A stretch of 64,000 nucleotides of DNA, taken from the NCBI GenBank assembly GCA_944383495.1, contig CALWPT010000005.1, positions 1-64,000 on the forward strand, written 5' to 3'. This document shows, piece by piece, positions 1-8,296 of the stretch. The first letter of the stretch is position 1. The number at the start of each line of letters is the position of its first letter. The DNA comes from an uncultured Clostridia bacterium (GTDB lineage: Bacteria > Bacillota > Clostridia > Oscillospirales > Acutalibacteraceae). The position numbers were made by a program, and so were the translations under genes. The notes below the pieces were generated by a model, which worked only from the letters and a program-made list of their open reading frames with translations, ran no database searches and was not told where the DNA came from.

Positions 1-1063
1 AGCAGATGGAAGTACCCCAGCCCACGGCCTTGTCGGTGAGCGCATAGGTGAAGCAGCTGGTGGAAACGTCGGAGGATCCCACGTTGTACTTGGTCCAGGC
101 TTCGTTTCCGGTGAAGGTCCGGACGGCAATGCGCCGGGAGAGGGAGCCGGACAGAAGGTCGATGGAATCCCGGGCGGTCCAGCCGGAAGCGGCAGGGACG
201 GCCCGCAGGGGCGTGGAGATGAGGCCGAGGGCCTGGCCGCCGATGGAGCCGGAGATAGTTTCGATAGAGGAGAAGGCGGCGGGGGTCTCGGGGGAAGGCT
301 CGGCGGAGAGGGTGGTTTCCCCGAGGGCGGAGAGGGCCCGCAGCCGCGCGCCGGGCACGGCGTTGGAGATCACGCCGGACTTGGCGGGGCCGAAGGTGCG
401 GATCACAGCGGGCGCGGCGTAGTTCACCAGCACGTCGTGCATGGATTCCCGCAGCTCCTCGTGCGCCTCCGCGTCCTCGTTGTGGGCCGAGATACTCTGG
501 GTTATCTCCGCCGACAGATTAGAGAACGCCTGCGCATGGGCCGCCGGGTCGCTGTTGTGGGAGGTAACGATAACACTAGCGGTCTGCGCATTCTGCTCCG
601 CCTCCTCTATTCGGGCCTCCCACTGTTCATATAAGGATGGCTCCTGCTCCACAACCTCGTCGAGAGATTCCAGGGAGTCGGGCACTGTGAATTCCATTAC
701 ATTGCTCTGCCAAACGACTTGCTGTTCATTTTCCTTGTCTTCTTGATAAAACTCCAGCTGCGCCTCAAGCGCACCTGCAACCGCGGTAACGTTGGATCGA
801 ATTGTCCATACTACCGCCAGCATGTCGCCGTTGGAAATCACCTCTGGCAGCTCCAGAGCATGCTTGCCCTCCGCGTTTTTTATTTTGACGACACAATGAC
901 ACTTTGATAAGTCATTGCCATTCCACAGGCGATCTAATTCAAATTGCAACCGATCAACATTGTGGTTGCCTCGTGGAGCCAGCGTCCGTTCAAATTCAGA
1001 AACGCTGAACCGATTTTGCACGGCTCTGAACCGTCTGGCTCTATCTGCTTTTGATAAACTCAT
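1..1063 (-). CDS. Phage baseplate/tail-like structural protein, partial
   Basis: The gene starts at an ATG (1063-1061) behind a strong ribosome binding site and stays open for 354 codons to the window edge, where it is cut off. The first 100 or so residues look like the N-terminal beta domain of BppU-type upper baseplate proteins (PEVISNGDMLAVVW, then VVWQSNVMEFTVPDSLES). A helical, coiled-coil-like part with many Glu, Ala and Asn follows (about residues 135-215), then a Gly/Ser/Pro-rich part with a DSIDLLSGSLSRR stretch. Codon use changes inside the gene: the N-terminal half mixes A/T- and G/C-ending codons, while from about codon 190 nearly every codon ends in G or C. This suggests a mosaic phage protein. 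No other phage gene lies to its right, so it would be the edge of a prophage or remnant to the left. The family call is by pattern only. Confidence 0.6.
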   Translation of the reverse strand, partial: MSLSKADRARRFRAVQNRFSVSEFERTLAPRGNHNVDRLQFELDRLWNGNDLSKCHCVVKIKNAEGKHALELPEVISNGDMLAVVWTIRSNVTAVAGALEAQLEFYQEDKENEQQVVWQSNVMEFTVPDSLESLDEVVEQEPSLYEQWEARIEEAEQNAQTASVIVTSHNSDPAAHAQAFSNLSAEITQSISAHNEDAEAHEELRESMHDVLVNYAAPAVIRTFGPAKSGVISNAVPGARLRALSALGETTLSAEPSPETPAAFSSIETISGSIGGQALGLISTPLRAVPAASGWTARDSIDLLSGSLSRRIAVRTFTGNEAWTKYNVGSSDVSTSCFTYALTDKAVGWGTSIC

Positions 1064-1337
1064 TTGAAACTCCTTTCCATTCATTTCTTTGCGCGCGGGG
1101 ATGCACCGCCCCTTTACGCAAATGCGTTGAAAGGGGACGGTAAAATCGGCGGCAGGGAGGAACGCCGTCGTTCATCCATCCAGTTCAAAAACGCCGCTTG
1201 TTGCCCTGCATGAAGCAACACCCCACTTAATTTTCTCTTTTTATGCATCTTAGCACTTTCATACCCGCTAAAAAAAGAGGATAAATGGGCATAAATTCCG
1301 GCATTATGTAGAAAATAAAAAAGTTTGCATGTCTCCC
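1064..1337. other. Intergenic region with a hairpin
   Basis: This space separates the 5' ends of the divergent phage-like gene and the Fe-S operon. It holds one hairpin at 1106-1140: CCCCTTT pairs with AAAGGGG around an inner ACGC-AAAT-GCGT stem, without a clear T-run. No protein gene with a ribosome binding site is seen, and no integration repeat was recognised. Confidence 0.4.
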
Positions 1338-1365
1338 TTGAAAAAATATACTAAATTGGTATACT
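1338..1365 (+). promoter_or_regulatory. Promoter of the nifS operon with a palindromic operator
   Basis: A -35 box TTGAAA (1338-1343) and a -10 box TATACT (1360-1365) are 16 bp apart. The spacer carries TATACTAAATTGGTATA (1347-1363), a 17-bp palindrome with one mismatched pair that runs into the -10 box. Fe-S assembly operons are often repressed by Rrf2-family proteins such as IscR, which bind AT-rich dyads at the promoter. An Rrf2-type site is the natural inference, but no such regulator gene is in the window. Confidence 0.7.
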
Positions 1366-1407
1366 ATTATAAAAACAGCAACCGAATGAAAGGCTCGGTG
1401 AATTTGT

Positions 1408-2592
1408 TTGAATCGGTTTATATATGCAGATAACGCCGCAACCACGGCGGTTTCTACACGGGTACTGGACAAGATGCTGCCTGTCCTGCGGGATGAATAT
1501 GGAAATCCCTCCAGCCTCTACGGATTAGGCGGCCGGGCGAAAATGCTGCTGGACAATGCCCGGAAGCAAACGGCCGCGGCGCTGCATGCCCAGCCTGAAG
1601 AGATTTATTTCACCAGCTGCGGCACAGAATCCGATAATTGGGCGATTCGGGGCGCCTGCGAGCTGATGGAGCAGAAGGGAAAGCGGCATATTGTTTCCAC
1701 TGCCTTTGAGCATCATGCGGTGCTTCACACGCTGCAAGCTTTGGAGAAAAAGGGCTATGAAGTCACTTATTTGGACGTTCATTCCGACGGGCTGGTGCGC
1801 GTAGAGGAACTAAAGGCCGCCCTTCGAGAAGACACGGGTCTTGTCACGGTTATGTTCGCCAACAACGAGATCGGCACCATCCAACCGATTGCCGAGATCG
1901 GCAAAATCTGCCGGGAAAAGGGAGTTTTGTTTCACACCGACGCGGTTCAAGCGGTAGGACAGATACCAGTGGATGTCAGGGTGCAGAACATTGACCTGCT
2001 CTCCCTGTCGGGGCACAAGCTGCACGCGCCAAAGGGCGTAGGCGCATTATATATCCGTAAAGGGATTCCTCTTCCCAACCTGATGACCGGCGGGGCCCAG
2101 GAACGGGGGCGTCGTCCCGGGACGGAGAACACAGCCTCTATTGTCGCGCTGGGAGAAGCAGTGGCCGCCGCCTGCGAAACCATGGAAGAGCGGGCCAGGC
2201 GTTTGTCTTCCCTGCGGGATGCATTGATCGAGGGGGCGTTGAAAGCCATCCCACACTCCCGGGTCAACGGCCACCGGGAAAAGCGGCTGCCGGGCAATGT
2301 GAATATGTGTTTTGAAGGCGTAGAAGGCGAGGCGCTTTTGCTGATGCTGGATCAGGCAGGCATTTGCGCTTCTTCCGGATCGGCTTGTACTTCTGGGTCG
2401 TTAGACCCAAGCCATGTGCTGCTGGCCATCGGTCTTCCCCACGAGGTGGCGCACGGCTCTCTACGGCTGAGCTTTGGAACTGAGACCTCCATGGAGGACA
2501 TCGAATACATTTTGGAAAAGCTGCCGCCTATTATCCAGCGGTTGCGGGATATGTCCCCTCTGTGGGAACGGATTATAAAGGAAGAACAGTAA
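1408..2592 (+). CDS. nifS: NifS/IscS-type cysteine desulfurase
   Basis: A PLP enzyme that takes sulfur from cysteine and carries it as a persulfide for Fe-S cluster building (394 aa, normal length). It opens with ADNAATT; the Schiff-base lysine is K204 in [10 protein letters not shown], and the persulfide cysteine is C327 in SSGSACTSG on the mobile loop. The start is a TTG with a weak AAAGG 14 bases upstream; an in-frame stop a few codons earlier leaves little choice. It is the first gene of a tight operon with the scaffold gene 15 bp downstream. NifS and IscS group members cannot be separated safely by eye. Confidence 0.95.
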   Translation: MNRFIYADNAATTAVSTRVLDKMLPVLRDEYGNPSSLYGLGGRAKMLLDNARKQTAAALHAQPEEIYFTSCGTESDNWAIRGACELMEQKGKRHIVSTAFEHHAVLHTLQALEKKGYEVTYLDVHSDGLVRVEELKAALREDTGLVTVMFANNEIGTIQPIAEIGKICREKGVLFHTDAVQAVGQIPVDVRVQNIDLLSLSGHKLHAPKGVGALYIRKGIPLPNLMTGGAQERGRRPGTENTASIVALGEAVAAACETMEERARRLSSLRDALIEGALKAIPHSRVNGHREKRLPGNVNMCFEGVEGEALLLMLDQAGICASSGSACTSGSLDPSHVLLAIGLPHEVAHGSLRLSFGTETSMEDIEYILEKLPPIIQRLRDMSPLWERIIKEEQ

Positions 2593-2607
2593 AGGAGGAA
2601 TACTGAT

Positions 2608-3033
2608 ATGTATACCCAACAGGTTATGGATCATTTTACCCATCCGAGAAATGTTGGAGAGATTCCTGATGCAGATGGAATTGGCGAGGTTGGAAACGCC
2701 AAGTGCGGCGATATCATGAAAATGTATATTAAGGTAAAGGATGGCGTTATTGAGGATGTGAAATTCAAAACCTATGGCTGCGGTTCAGCGATCGCTACCA
2801 GTTCCATCGCCACGGAAATGATAAAAGGACATACCATTGAGGAAGCGTTGGAGCTTTCCAACAAAGCGGTGGTGGAGGCTTTGGGCGGTCTACCGACTCA
2901 TAAAATTCATTGTTCCGTGCTAGCTGAGCAATCCGTTAAAGCAGCCATTGCGGATTATTACCACCGCCAGGGGATCGACCCGGCGCCTATCGTGGGCACA
3001 ATTCCCGCATGCGAAGGCGAATGTCATTTATAA
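2608..3033 (+). CDS. nifU: Fe-S cluster assembly scaffold (NifU/IscU type)
   Basis: Scaffold on which new Fe-S clusters are assembled from sulfur supplied by the desulfurase just upstream. The 141-aa protein has the three conserved cluster cysteines C33 (AKCGD), C58 (YGCGSA) and C102 (HCSVLAEQ), with the usual Asp after the first (D35). It has only the IscU-like N-terminal domain of NifU, plus a short Cys-containing tail (PACEGEC). The start ATG follows AAAGGAGG at good spacing. Confidence 0.94.
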   Translation: MYTQQVMDHFTHPRNVGEIPDADGIGEVGNAKCGDIMKMYIKVKDGVIEDVKFKTYGCGSAIATSSIATEMIKGHTIEEALELSNKAVVEALGGLPTHKIHCSVLAEQSVKAAIADYYHRQGIDPAPIVGTIPACEGECHL

Positions 3034-3046
3034 GGAGGAGGCCCGC

Positions 3047-3301
3047 ATGACTTATACCTATACCCCAAAAGGCGTTTGTTCCAGAAAAATTCAGGTGGAG
3101 CTTGAAAACGGGGTGATCGTTCAGGTGCGGTTCAGCGGCGGCTGCTCCGGCAACACCCAGGGCGTCGCCGCCCTGGTGGAGGGCATGGAAGCGAAAGAAG
3201 CGGTTCGCCGTTTAAAGGGCATTCGCTGCGGACTGAAGCCTACCTCCTGCCCTGACCAGTTATCGCTTGCGTTAGAGGAAGCGTTATTGCAAGCGAAATA
3301 A
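3047..3301 (+). CDS. TSCPD-domain protein (TIGR03905-like)
   Basis: A small 84-aa protein with the TSCPD signature (PTSCPD) near its C-terminus, a domain also seen at the end of some ribonucleotide reductases. Four cysteines (C11, C33, C61, C68) could bind a metal or cluster. The ATG at 3047 follows TAAGGAGGAG, 13 bp after the nifU stop, so it is the third gene of the Fe-S operon. Reading further upstream would overlap nifU without a ribosome binding site. Its biochemical role is unknown; a part in Fe-S or radical enzyme metabolism is only suggested by position. Confidence 0.85.
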   Translation: MTYTYTPKGVCSRKIQVELENGVIVQVRFSGGCSGNTQGVAALVEGMEAKEAVRRLKGIRCGLKPTSCPDQLSLALEEALLQAK

Positions 3302-3307
3302 CATAAC

Positions 3308-3336
3308 AAAAAGCGACCCCATCGGGGTCGCTTTTT
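3308..3336. terminator. Bidirectional intrinsic terminator
   Basis: AAAAAGCGACCCC and its exact complement flank an ATC loop, giving a 13-bp stem with A-run and T-run on the two sides. It ends the nifS operon on the plus strand and the glyA-rarA transcript on the minus strand. Confidence 0.95.
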
Positions 3337-3352
3337 GTTGGCGATCTTCAGG

Positions 3353-4615
3353 TTACTGTTCGCCCTTCAGCCTTTCCATATACTGCTGGAAGGCCTGCTC
3401 GTTTTTGTTTTCTCCATACGTGTAATATTTCACGTCTTTAATAGCGTCGGGCAGGTACTGCTGTTTTACGTAATGGCCAGGGAAATCATGTGGGAACTGA
3501 TAGGTCAGCCCCCGGCCCATCTTCTGGGCGCCGCTGTAGTGCGCGTCCTTTAAATAGGCGGGGATTTCTCCCGTTTTGCCGGCCTTAACATCCTCCAGCG
3601 CTTTGGCGCTGGCCACATTGCCCGAATTGGATTTCGGGGAAACGCTGACCAGAATCACTGCGTCTCCCAAGGGAATCCGGGCTTCCGGCAGGCCCACCTG
3701 CAAGGCTGCGTCCACACAGGATTTAACGATGGGGATGATCATGGGGTAGGCCAGACCCACGTCCTCGCAGGCGGTCACCATCAGCCGCCGGCAGACTGAG
3801 GGCAGGTCCCCCGCCGCTAACAGCCGGGCCAGATAATGCAGCGCCGCGTCGGGATCGCTGCCCCGCATGGATTTCTGAAAGGCGGACAAAATGTCGTAAT
3901 GCTCGTCGCCTTCCCGATCATACCGCATGGCGCTGCGCTGGGACACCTGTTTGGCGGCGTCCAGCGTCACCTTCCGCTTATCTCCCGCTTCTTTCGCCGA
4001 CAAAGCGCACAGCTCCGTCGCATTCATGGCCTTGCGAACGTCTCCTCCACAGGCTGCGGCAATGTGTCCCACCACCCCCGGCTCGATTTCCAGCGCTCCC
4101 AATTCCCCTTCCAGCACCCGGAAGGCCCGCTCCACCGCAGGTTCCACATCCTTGGCCAGCACGGGCTTGAACTCGAAAACCGTGCACCGGCTTAAAACTG
4201 CGCCGTAGACGTAAAAATACGGGTTTTCCGTCGTAGAAGCGACAAGGGTGATATTGCCGTTCTCAATGTGTTCCAGCAGCGACTGCTGCTGTTTTTTGTT
4301 GAAGTACTGGATCTCGTCCAGGTAAAGCAGAATCCCTCCCGGGGCGGCCAACGTCCCCACCTGGGCAATGATATCCTTTATATCCCCGGTGGAGGCGGAG
4401 GTGCCGTTGAGCTTATGGAGGGTTTTGTTGGTCTGCTTTGCGATGATGGACGCAAGCGTGGTTTTGCCCACGCCGGAAGGCCCGTAAAAAATCATGTTGG
4501 GCACTTCCCCGCTTTCGATGATCCGGCGCAGCACCGCGCCCTTCCCCAGCAGATGCTGCTGGCCCACCATATCGTCCAGCGTTGCGGGACGAAGCCGATC
4601 GGCTAACGGCGCCAT
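3353..4615 (-). CDS. rarA: Replication-associated AAA+ ATPase RarA/MgsA
   Basis: AAA+ ATPase of the clamp-loader class (420 aa) that acts at stalled replication forks. It starts MAPLADRLRPATLDDMVGQ, followed by Walker A (GPSGVGKTT), Walker B (LLYLDEIQ) and the MgsA C-terminal domain with its KSMRGSDPDAALHYLARLL helix. The ATG at 4615 has AAGGAGAG just upstream. A longer reading from 4666 would translate through a hairpin and lacks a ribosome binding site, so it was rejected. The gene follows glyA on the minus strand. Confidence 0.95.
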   Translation of the reverse strand: MAPLADRLRPATLDDMVGQQHLLGKGAVLRRIIESGEVPNMIFYGPSGVGKTTLASIIAKQTNKTLHKLNGTSASTGDIKDIIAQVGTLAAPGGILLYLDEIQYFNKKQQQSLLEHIENGNITLVASTTENPYFYVYGAVLSRCTVFEFKPVLAKDVEPAVERAFRVLEGELGALEIEPGVVGHIAAACGGDVRKAMNATELCALSAKEAGDKRKVTLDAAKQVSQRSAMRYDREGDEHYDILSAFQKSMRGSDPDAALHYLARLLAAGDLPSVCRRLMVTACEDVGLAYPMIIPIVKSCVDAALQVGLPEARIPLGDAVILVSVSPKSNSGNVASAKALEDVKAGKTGEIPAYLKDAHYSGAQKMGRGLTYQFPHDFPGHYVKQQYLPDAIKDVKYYTYGENKNEQAFQQYMERLKGEQ

Positions 4616-4637
4616 CCTATCTCTCCTTCCTTGCTGA

Positions 4638-4663
4638 AAAGGGCGCGCCTGCGCGCGCCCTTT
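4638..4663 (-). terminator. Intercistronic hairpin between glyA and rarA
   Basis: On the minus strand AAAGGGCGCGC and GCGCGCCCTTT flank a 4-base loop, followed by only four T. It starts just after the glyA stop and ends before the rarA ribosome binding site. It may be a weak terminator or mRNA stabiliser that lowers rarA relative to glyA. Confidence 0.6.
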
Positions 4664-4665
4664 CA

Positions 4666-5916
4666 TTACTTGTATAACGGGTATTTTTCGCAGATGGCGT
4701 TGACTCCCGCCCGAATCGCTTCCTTCTGATTTTCAAAATCAGTAATCGCCAAATAAATGAATTCCGCAATTTGATCCATTTCCGCTTCCTTGAGGCCCCG
4801 TGTGGTCGCAGCGGGGGTTCCCAGCCGCACGCCGCTGGTGACAAAGGGCTTCTCCGGATCGTTGGGGATAGCGTTTTTGTTGGCGGTGATATACACCTCG
4901 TCCAGCCGGTGCTCCAGTTCCTTGCCGGTGACGCCGGTACCCCGCAGGTCTACCAGCATGAGGTGGTTGTCAGTGCCGCCGGACACGAGGTTCACGCCCC
5001 GGGCAATCAGTCCCTTGGCCAGCGCCTGGGCATTCTTGACAATCTGCTGTTGGTATTCTTTAAATTCCTGGGTCATCGCTTCCCCAAAGCATACAGCCTT
5101 GGCCGCAATAATATGCTCCAGCGGGCCGCCCTGGGAGCCGGGGAACACCGCCTTGTTCATGAGCTTTGCGTATTCTTCCTTGCACAGGATCATGCCGCCA
5201 CGGGGACCCCGCAGGGTCTTGTGGGTCGTGGTGGTGACAATGTCGGCGTAGGGCACCGGGCTTTCATGGACGCCGGCGGCCACCAGCCCCGCGATATGAG
5301 CCATATCTACCATAAACACCGCGCCAACCTCTTTGGCCACGTCGGCAAACTTTTTGAAGTCGATGGCTCGGCAGTAAGCCGAAGCGCCCGCGACAATCAG
5401 CTTGGGCTTGCAGTCCAGCGCGATGCGGCGCATCTCGTCGTAATCAATATAACCGTCGTCATTAACGCCGTAGGGCACGAAATGGTAGGTCATACCCGAT
5501 AGGTTGACAGGGGACCCGTGGGTCAGGTGACCGCCGTGGGCCAGATTCATGCCCATGACCGTGTCGCCTGGCTGCAACAAAACGCCATACACTGCAAGAT
5601 TAGCCTGGGCGCCGGAATGGGGCTGGACGTTGGCGTGATCCGCGCCAAACAGCTTTTTGGCCCGCTCGATAGCGATGTTCTCCACCACGTCCACGCACTG
5701 GCACCCGCCGTAGTACCGCTTGCCGGGGTAGCCTTCCGCATACTTATTGGTCAAAACGCTGCCCATGGCGGCCATAACCGCGGGAGACACGAAATTCTCC
5801 GAAGCGATGAGCTCAATATTCCGCTGCTGGCGGGCCAGTTCGTCCGCCATGGCGGCGCCAACCTCGGGATCGGCCTTTTTCACAAACCCGATGGTATCCA
5901 TCATATCCTGATACAT
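4666..5916 (-). CDS. glyA: Serine hydroxymethyltransferase
   Basis: PLP enzyme that interconverts serine and glycine and loads the one-carbon unit on tetrahydrofolate (416 aa). Diagnostic stretches include [25 protein letters not shown], the [13 protein letters not shown] loop and the PLP-lysine motif [14 protein letters not shown]. The ATG at 5916 has GGAGG 8 bases upstream; a longer in-frame start at 5991 falls on the promoter. First gene of the glyA-rarA unit. Confidence 0.97.
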   Translation of the reverse strand: MYQDMMDTIGFVKKADPEVGAAMADELARQQRNIELIASENFVSPAVMAAMGSVLTNKYAEGYPGKRYYGGCQCVDVVENIAIERAKKLFGADHANVQPHSGAQANLAVYGVLLQPGDTVMGMNLAHGGHLTHGSPVNLSGMTYHFVPYGVNDDGYIDYDEMRRIALDCKPKLIVAGASAYCRAIDFKKFADVAKEVGAVFMVDMAHIAGLVAAGVHESPVPYADIVTTTTHKTLRGPRGGMILCKEEYAKLMNKAVFPGSQGGPLEHIIAAKAVCFGEAMTQEFKEYQQQIVKNAQALAKGLIARGVNLVSGGTDNHLMLVDLRGTGVTGKELEHRLDEVYITANKNAIPNDPEKPFVTSGVRLGTPAATTRGLKEAEMDQIAEFIYLAITDFENQKEAIRAGVNAICEKYPLYK

Positions 5917-5969
5917 TCTGTTTCCTCCAACCTTTCTCCGGCTTGCACGCCGGACTTCAATTCCTTTCC

Positions 5970-5998
5970 AGTATACCCCATCCGGTGGCAAAAGACAA
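5970..5998 (-). promoter_or_regulatory. glyA promoter
   Basis: On the minus strand TTGTCT (5998-5993) and TATACT (5975-5970) are 17 bp apart, about 54 bp before the glyA start. The short leader holds a small CCGGC/GCCGG hairpin (5937-5954). No riboswitch fold was recognised. Confidence 0.75.
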
Positions 5999-6085
5999 TA
6001 CCCAAAAAAACCGCATGCCCGTATATTAGCTGCGTGACGAAGCCGCTGTTATTCGCAATGGGTGCGCGCTGTCAATGCGGCCCAG

Positions 6086-6114
6086 TGGACAAAAACGGCC
6101 GGCTGCGCTATAAT
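6086..6114 (+). promoter_or_regulatory. Promoter of the GNAT gene
   Basis: TGGACA (6086-6091) and a perfect TATAAT (6109-6114) with a 17-bp spacer, about 50 bp before the acetyltransferase start. Confidence 0.75.
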
Positions 6115-6162
6115 TAAAATTAAAAACCAATTAAAATGGATTTCTTGAAAGGGCTTAAAAAC

Positions 6163-6693
6163 ATGGTACTTTATAGAGAATTAAACGTTAATGAGATTCA
6201 TATCAATCTATTCAAAGCGTTTCAGCGGAAGCAAATTGTCAAGCAATGCTGGAGAAAAGAAGGAGATCAATGGATGATTCAAGAGCATCCGTTTGTTGAT
6301 GACTGGGGAAGCGAAGAATATAAAGAGTTGGTGCGTTGCCTCAGAAACACGGTTTCTACAGGCGGGCTGGTATATGGGGCTTTTATCCACAACCAATTAA
6401 AGGGATTTGTATCCGTTGAAGGTTCACCGATCGGCAGCAGTTCTCAATATTTGGATTTAACCAGCATACATGTGTCACAAGATATGCGCAGGCAGGGCAT
6501 TGGCAAGGAACTGTTTTCCATTGCTAAGCGGTTTGCCAGGGAGAGAAAAGCCAAGAAGCTCTATATATCCGCTCATTCAGCGGTTGAAAGCCAAGCCTTT
6601 TATCGCGCGATGGGCTGCACGGAAGCCAAAGAGTATCAAAGGGAGCATGTGGAAAAGGAGCCGTACGACTGCCAGCTCGAATGCGAGGTATAG
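6163..6693 (+). CDS. GNAT-family N-acetyltransferase
   Basis: A 176-aa acetyl-CoA-dependent transferase. The acetyl-CoA loop is visible as DMRRQGIGKELFSIAKRFA (motif A), preceded by the LDLTSIHVS strand and followed by AKKLYISAHSAVESQAFYRAMGC (split here at its SAHSAVESQAFY core), typical of motif B. The ATG at 6163 has GAAAGGG 9 bases upstream; the ATG at 6136 has none. It is monocistronic, with its own promoter and a terminator-like hairpin after it. Its N-terminus is AT-richer than neighbouring genes. The acetyl acceptor cannot be predicted. Confidence 0.9.
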   Translation: MVLYRELNVNEIHINLFKAFQRKQIVKQCWRKEGDQWMIQEHPFVDDWGSEEYKELVRCLRNTVSTGGLVYGAFIHNQLKGFVSVEGSPIGSSSQYLDLTSIHVSQDMRRQGIGKELFSIAKRFARERKAKKLYISAHSAVESQAFYRAMGCTEAKEYQREHVEKEPYDCQLECEV

Positions 6694-6735
6694 CCCGGCC
6701 CGTCAACGCCCAGCCGTTGCCGAGCAAGAGCTCGT

Positions 6736-6769
6736 GCGGCGTGCTTTGACCGGCCGGTTCGCCGCTTTT
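6736..6769 (+). terminator. Terminator after the GNAT gene
   Basis: GCGGCG (6736-6741) pairs with CGCCGC (6760-6765), with an inner palindrome ACCGGCCGGT, followed by TTTTA. It overlaps the stop of the convergent ferredoxin gene. Confidence 0.5.
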
Positions 6770-7463
6770 ATTCCCTGATGATCCTTCCATCTGTTGAAAG
6801 GATTACCACCCGCCAGGGGATCCACTTTCCGCTGGCCTGAAGCGCCCGCTGAACGGCATTTTCGAGTCCGCCGCAGCAGGGCACCTCCATGCGCACCACC
6901 GTCACGCTTTTAATGTCGTTGCCCGATATAATCTGTGCAAGCTTTTCCGCGTAATCTCCCTCATCCAGTTTGGGGCAGCCGATCAATGTAATGCGGTTTT
7001 GCATGAACCGGCTATGAAAATCACCGTGGGCGTACGCCGTGCAGTCGGCGGCAATTAACAGATCCGCCTCTTTAAAATAAGGCGCATAAACTGGGACCAG
7101 CTTGATTTGAACCGGCCATTGGCTCAGCCGGCTGGGCGCCACGCCTGTTTGCGGCAGCGGCGGGACGGCTTTCCGCTGGATAGCTTTTAAATGAGCGCCT
7201 GGGCAGCCGCAGGGCAGCGGCTGCTTTGCTTGTTGCGCCGCCTTGACCGCCGTCTCGTCATATGCCGCGGCTTCCCGCTCTTCAAAGGTAATCGCACCCG
7301 TGGGACACGCCGGCAGGCAGTCGCCCAGGCCGTCGCAGTAATCTTCCCGCAGCAGCTTAGCCCTGCCGTTCACCATTCCGATCGCGCCTTCATGACAGGC
7401 CGCCGCGCAGGCGCCGCAGCCGTTGCATTTTTCTTCCTGTATTTTAATGATTTTGCGTATCAT
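6768..7463 (-). CDS. 4Fe-4S ferredoxin-type protein next to a Crp/Fnr regulator
   Basis: A 231-aa protein with a ferredoxin domain at residues 1-60 and a longer C-terminal part. The first site is classical (C13, C16, C19, C23). The second reads CDGLGDCLPAC: C43, C49 and C53 are present but the middle position is L46, so that cluster lacks one usual ligand. More Cys pairs follow (PCGC near 85, GCPKLD, VPCCGG). The gene is divergent from the regulator, and the shared spacer holds a palindrome. Proteins of this layout often sit beside Fnr-like regulators in anaerobic Bacillota; a role in redox or nitrosative stress is inference. Confidence 0.85.
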   Translation of the reverse strand: MIRKIIKIQEEKCNGCGACAAACHEGAIGMVNGRAKLLREDYCDGLGDCLPACPTGAITFEEREAAAYDETAVKAAQQAKQPLPCGCPGAHLKAIQRKAVPPLPQTGVAPSRLSQWPVQIKLVPVYAPYFKEADLLIAADCTAYAHGDFHSRFMQNRITLIGCPKLDEGDYAEKLAQIISGNDIKSVTVVRMEVPCCGGLENAVQRALQASGKWIPWRVVILSTDGRIIRE

Positions 7464-7489
7464 TTACTATGCCTCCCAAACTGTTTTCA

Positions 7490-7527
7490 TTGACTTTCTG
7501 ATTTGATTCTACGATACTATATCGTAG
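7490..7527 (+). promoter_or_regulatory. Regulator promoter with 19-bp palindromic operator
   Basis: TTGACT (7490-7495) and GATACT (7513-7518) are 17 bp apart. The -10 box lies inside CTACGATACTATATCGTAG (7509-7527), a palindrome with perfect 8-bp arms and a 3-bp centre. The site lies between the divergent ferredoxin and regulator genes, so one bound dimer could control both. Autoregulation by the Crp/Fnr protein is the likely reading. Confidence 0.75.
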
Positions 7528-7561
7528 CATTCTGTTGGATTTACAACAAAAGGGTGAAAAT

Positions 7562-8221
7562 ATGAAAAAATATATTGGTCTGATTAAAGCCATGCCGCTG
7601 TTTCAAGGCATCCGGGAGGAAGAGCTGAAGCGTTTATTATCCTGTCTGCGGGCTCGCATCGCACGTTTTGGCAAAAACCAAGCGGTCTTTTTGGAGGGAG
7701 ACAAAGCGGATTGGATCGGCGCCGTTTTGTCCGGCGGGGTTCAGATTGTCCGGGAAGATTATTTTGGAGCCCGAAGCATTGTCGCCGCTGTTGGGGCGGG
7801 CAGCCTGTTTGCTGAATCGTTTGCCTTTACAGAAACCAAATCGCTTCCGGTCAGCATTTTTGCTTCAGAGGATAGCGATATCCTGCTGCTGAACTGCGAA
7901 AAATGCCTTTCGCCCTGTTCCTGCTCCTGTTTATTTCACAACCGGTTAATTCGTAATTTTCTTGGAATAACCGCGGAGAAAAACGTTTTGCTCAGGGAAA
8001 AAATTGATGTTTTATCCAAACGCACCACCCGGGAAAAGCTAATGGCTTACCTTTCCAATGAGGCCAAAAAAGCGGGAAGCAGGTTCTTTGAGATCCCCTT
8101 TAACCGGCAGGAGCTGGCGGATTACCTGGGCGTGGATCGCAGCGCAATGTCCTCGGAGCTGGGAAGGCTGAAAAAGGACGGCGTCCTCGATTTTACCCGC
8201 AGCCGGTTTCGGATCGTATAA
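7562..8221 (+). CDS. Crp/Fnr-family transcriptional regulator
   Basis: A 219-aa regulator with an N-terminal cyclic-nucleotide-like beta barrel (about 20-110), a dimer helix and a C-terminal winged helix (FNRQELADYLGVDRSAMSSEL is the recognition part, from about residue 178). Unusual is the Cys cluster at the start of the dimer helix: C112, C115, C119, C121 and C123 in CEKCLSPCSCSC, which could hold an Fe-S cluster or act as a thiol switch. The ATG at 7562 follows AAAGGGTG. The effector is unknown. Confidence 0.9.
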   Translation: MKKYIGLIKAMPLFQGIREEELKRLLSCLRARIARFGKNQAVFLEGDKADWIGAVLSGGVQIVREDYFGARSIVAAVGAGSLFAESFAFTETKSLPVSIFASEDSDILLLNCEKCLSPCSCSCLFHNRLIRNFLGITAEKNVLLREKIDVLSKRTTREKLMAYLSNEAKKAGSRFFEIPFNRQELADYLGVDRSAMSSELGRLKKDGVLDFTRSRFRIV

Positions 8222-8296
8222 TGGAGGCTTTCGGCCTGTTACCGGCTTTTCTTTTAAAAACCATTTTCTGTTCTGCGGGGGTAATCCAATCAAAAA

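Noticed and set aside
48..907. Several plus-strand ORFs of 60-124 codons
   Set aside because: They are shadows of the long minus-strand phage-like gene, which has a good start site and continuous family-like sequence.
1064..1407. Prophage attachment site next to the Fe-S operon
   Set aside because: No integrase, tRNA or direct repeat could be seen; the left side of the element is outside the window.
4616..4666. N-terminal extension of RarA from 4666
   Set aside because: It would encode a hairpin sequence, has no ribosome binding site and is absent from the usual family start; the ATG at 4615 is well supported.
5917..6000. Glycine riboswitch in front of glyA
   Set aside because: The leader is only about 50 nt and shows none of the conserved riboswitch elements.
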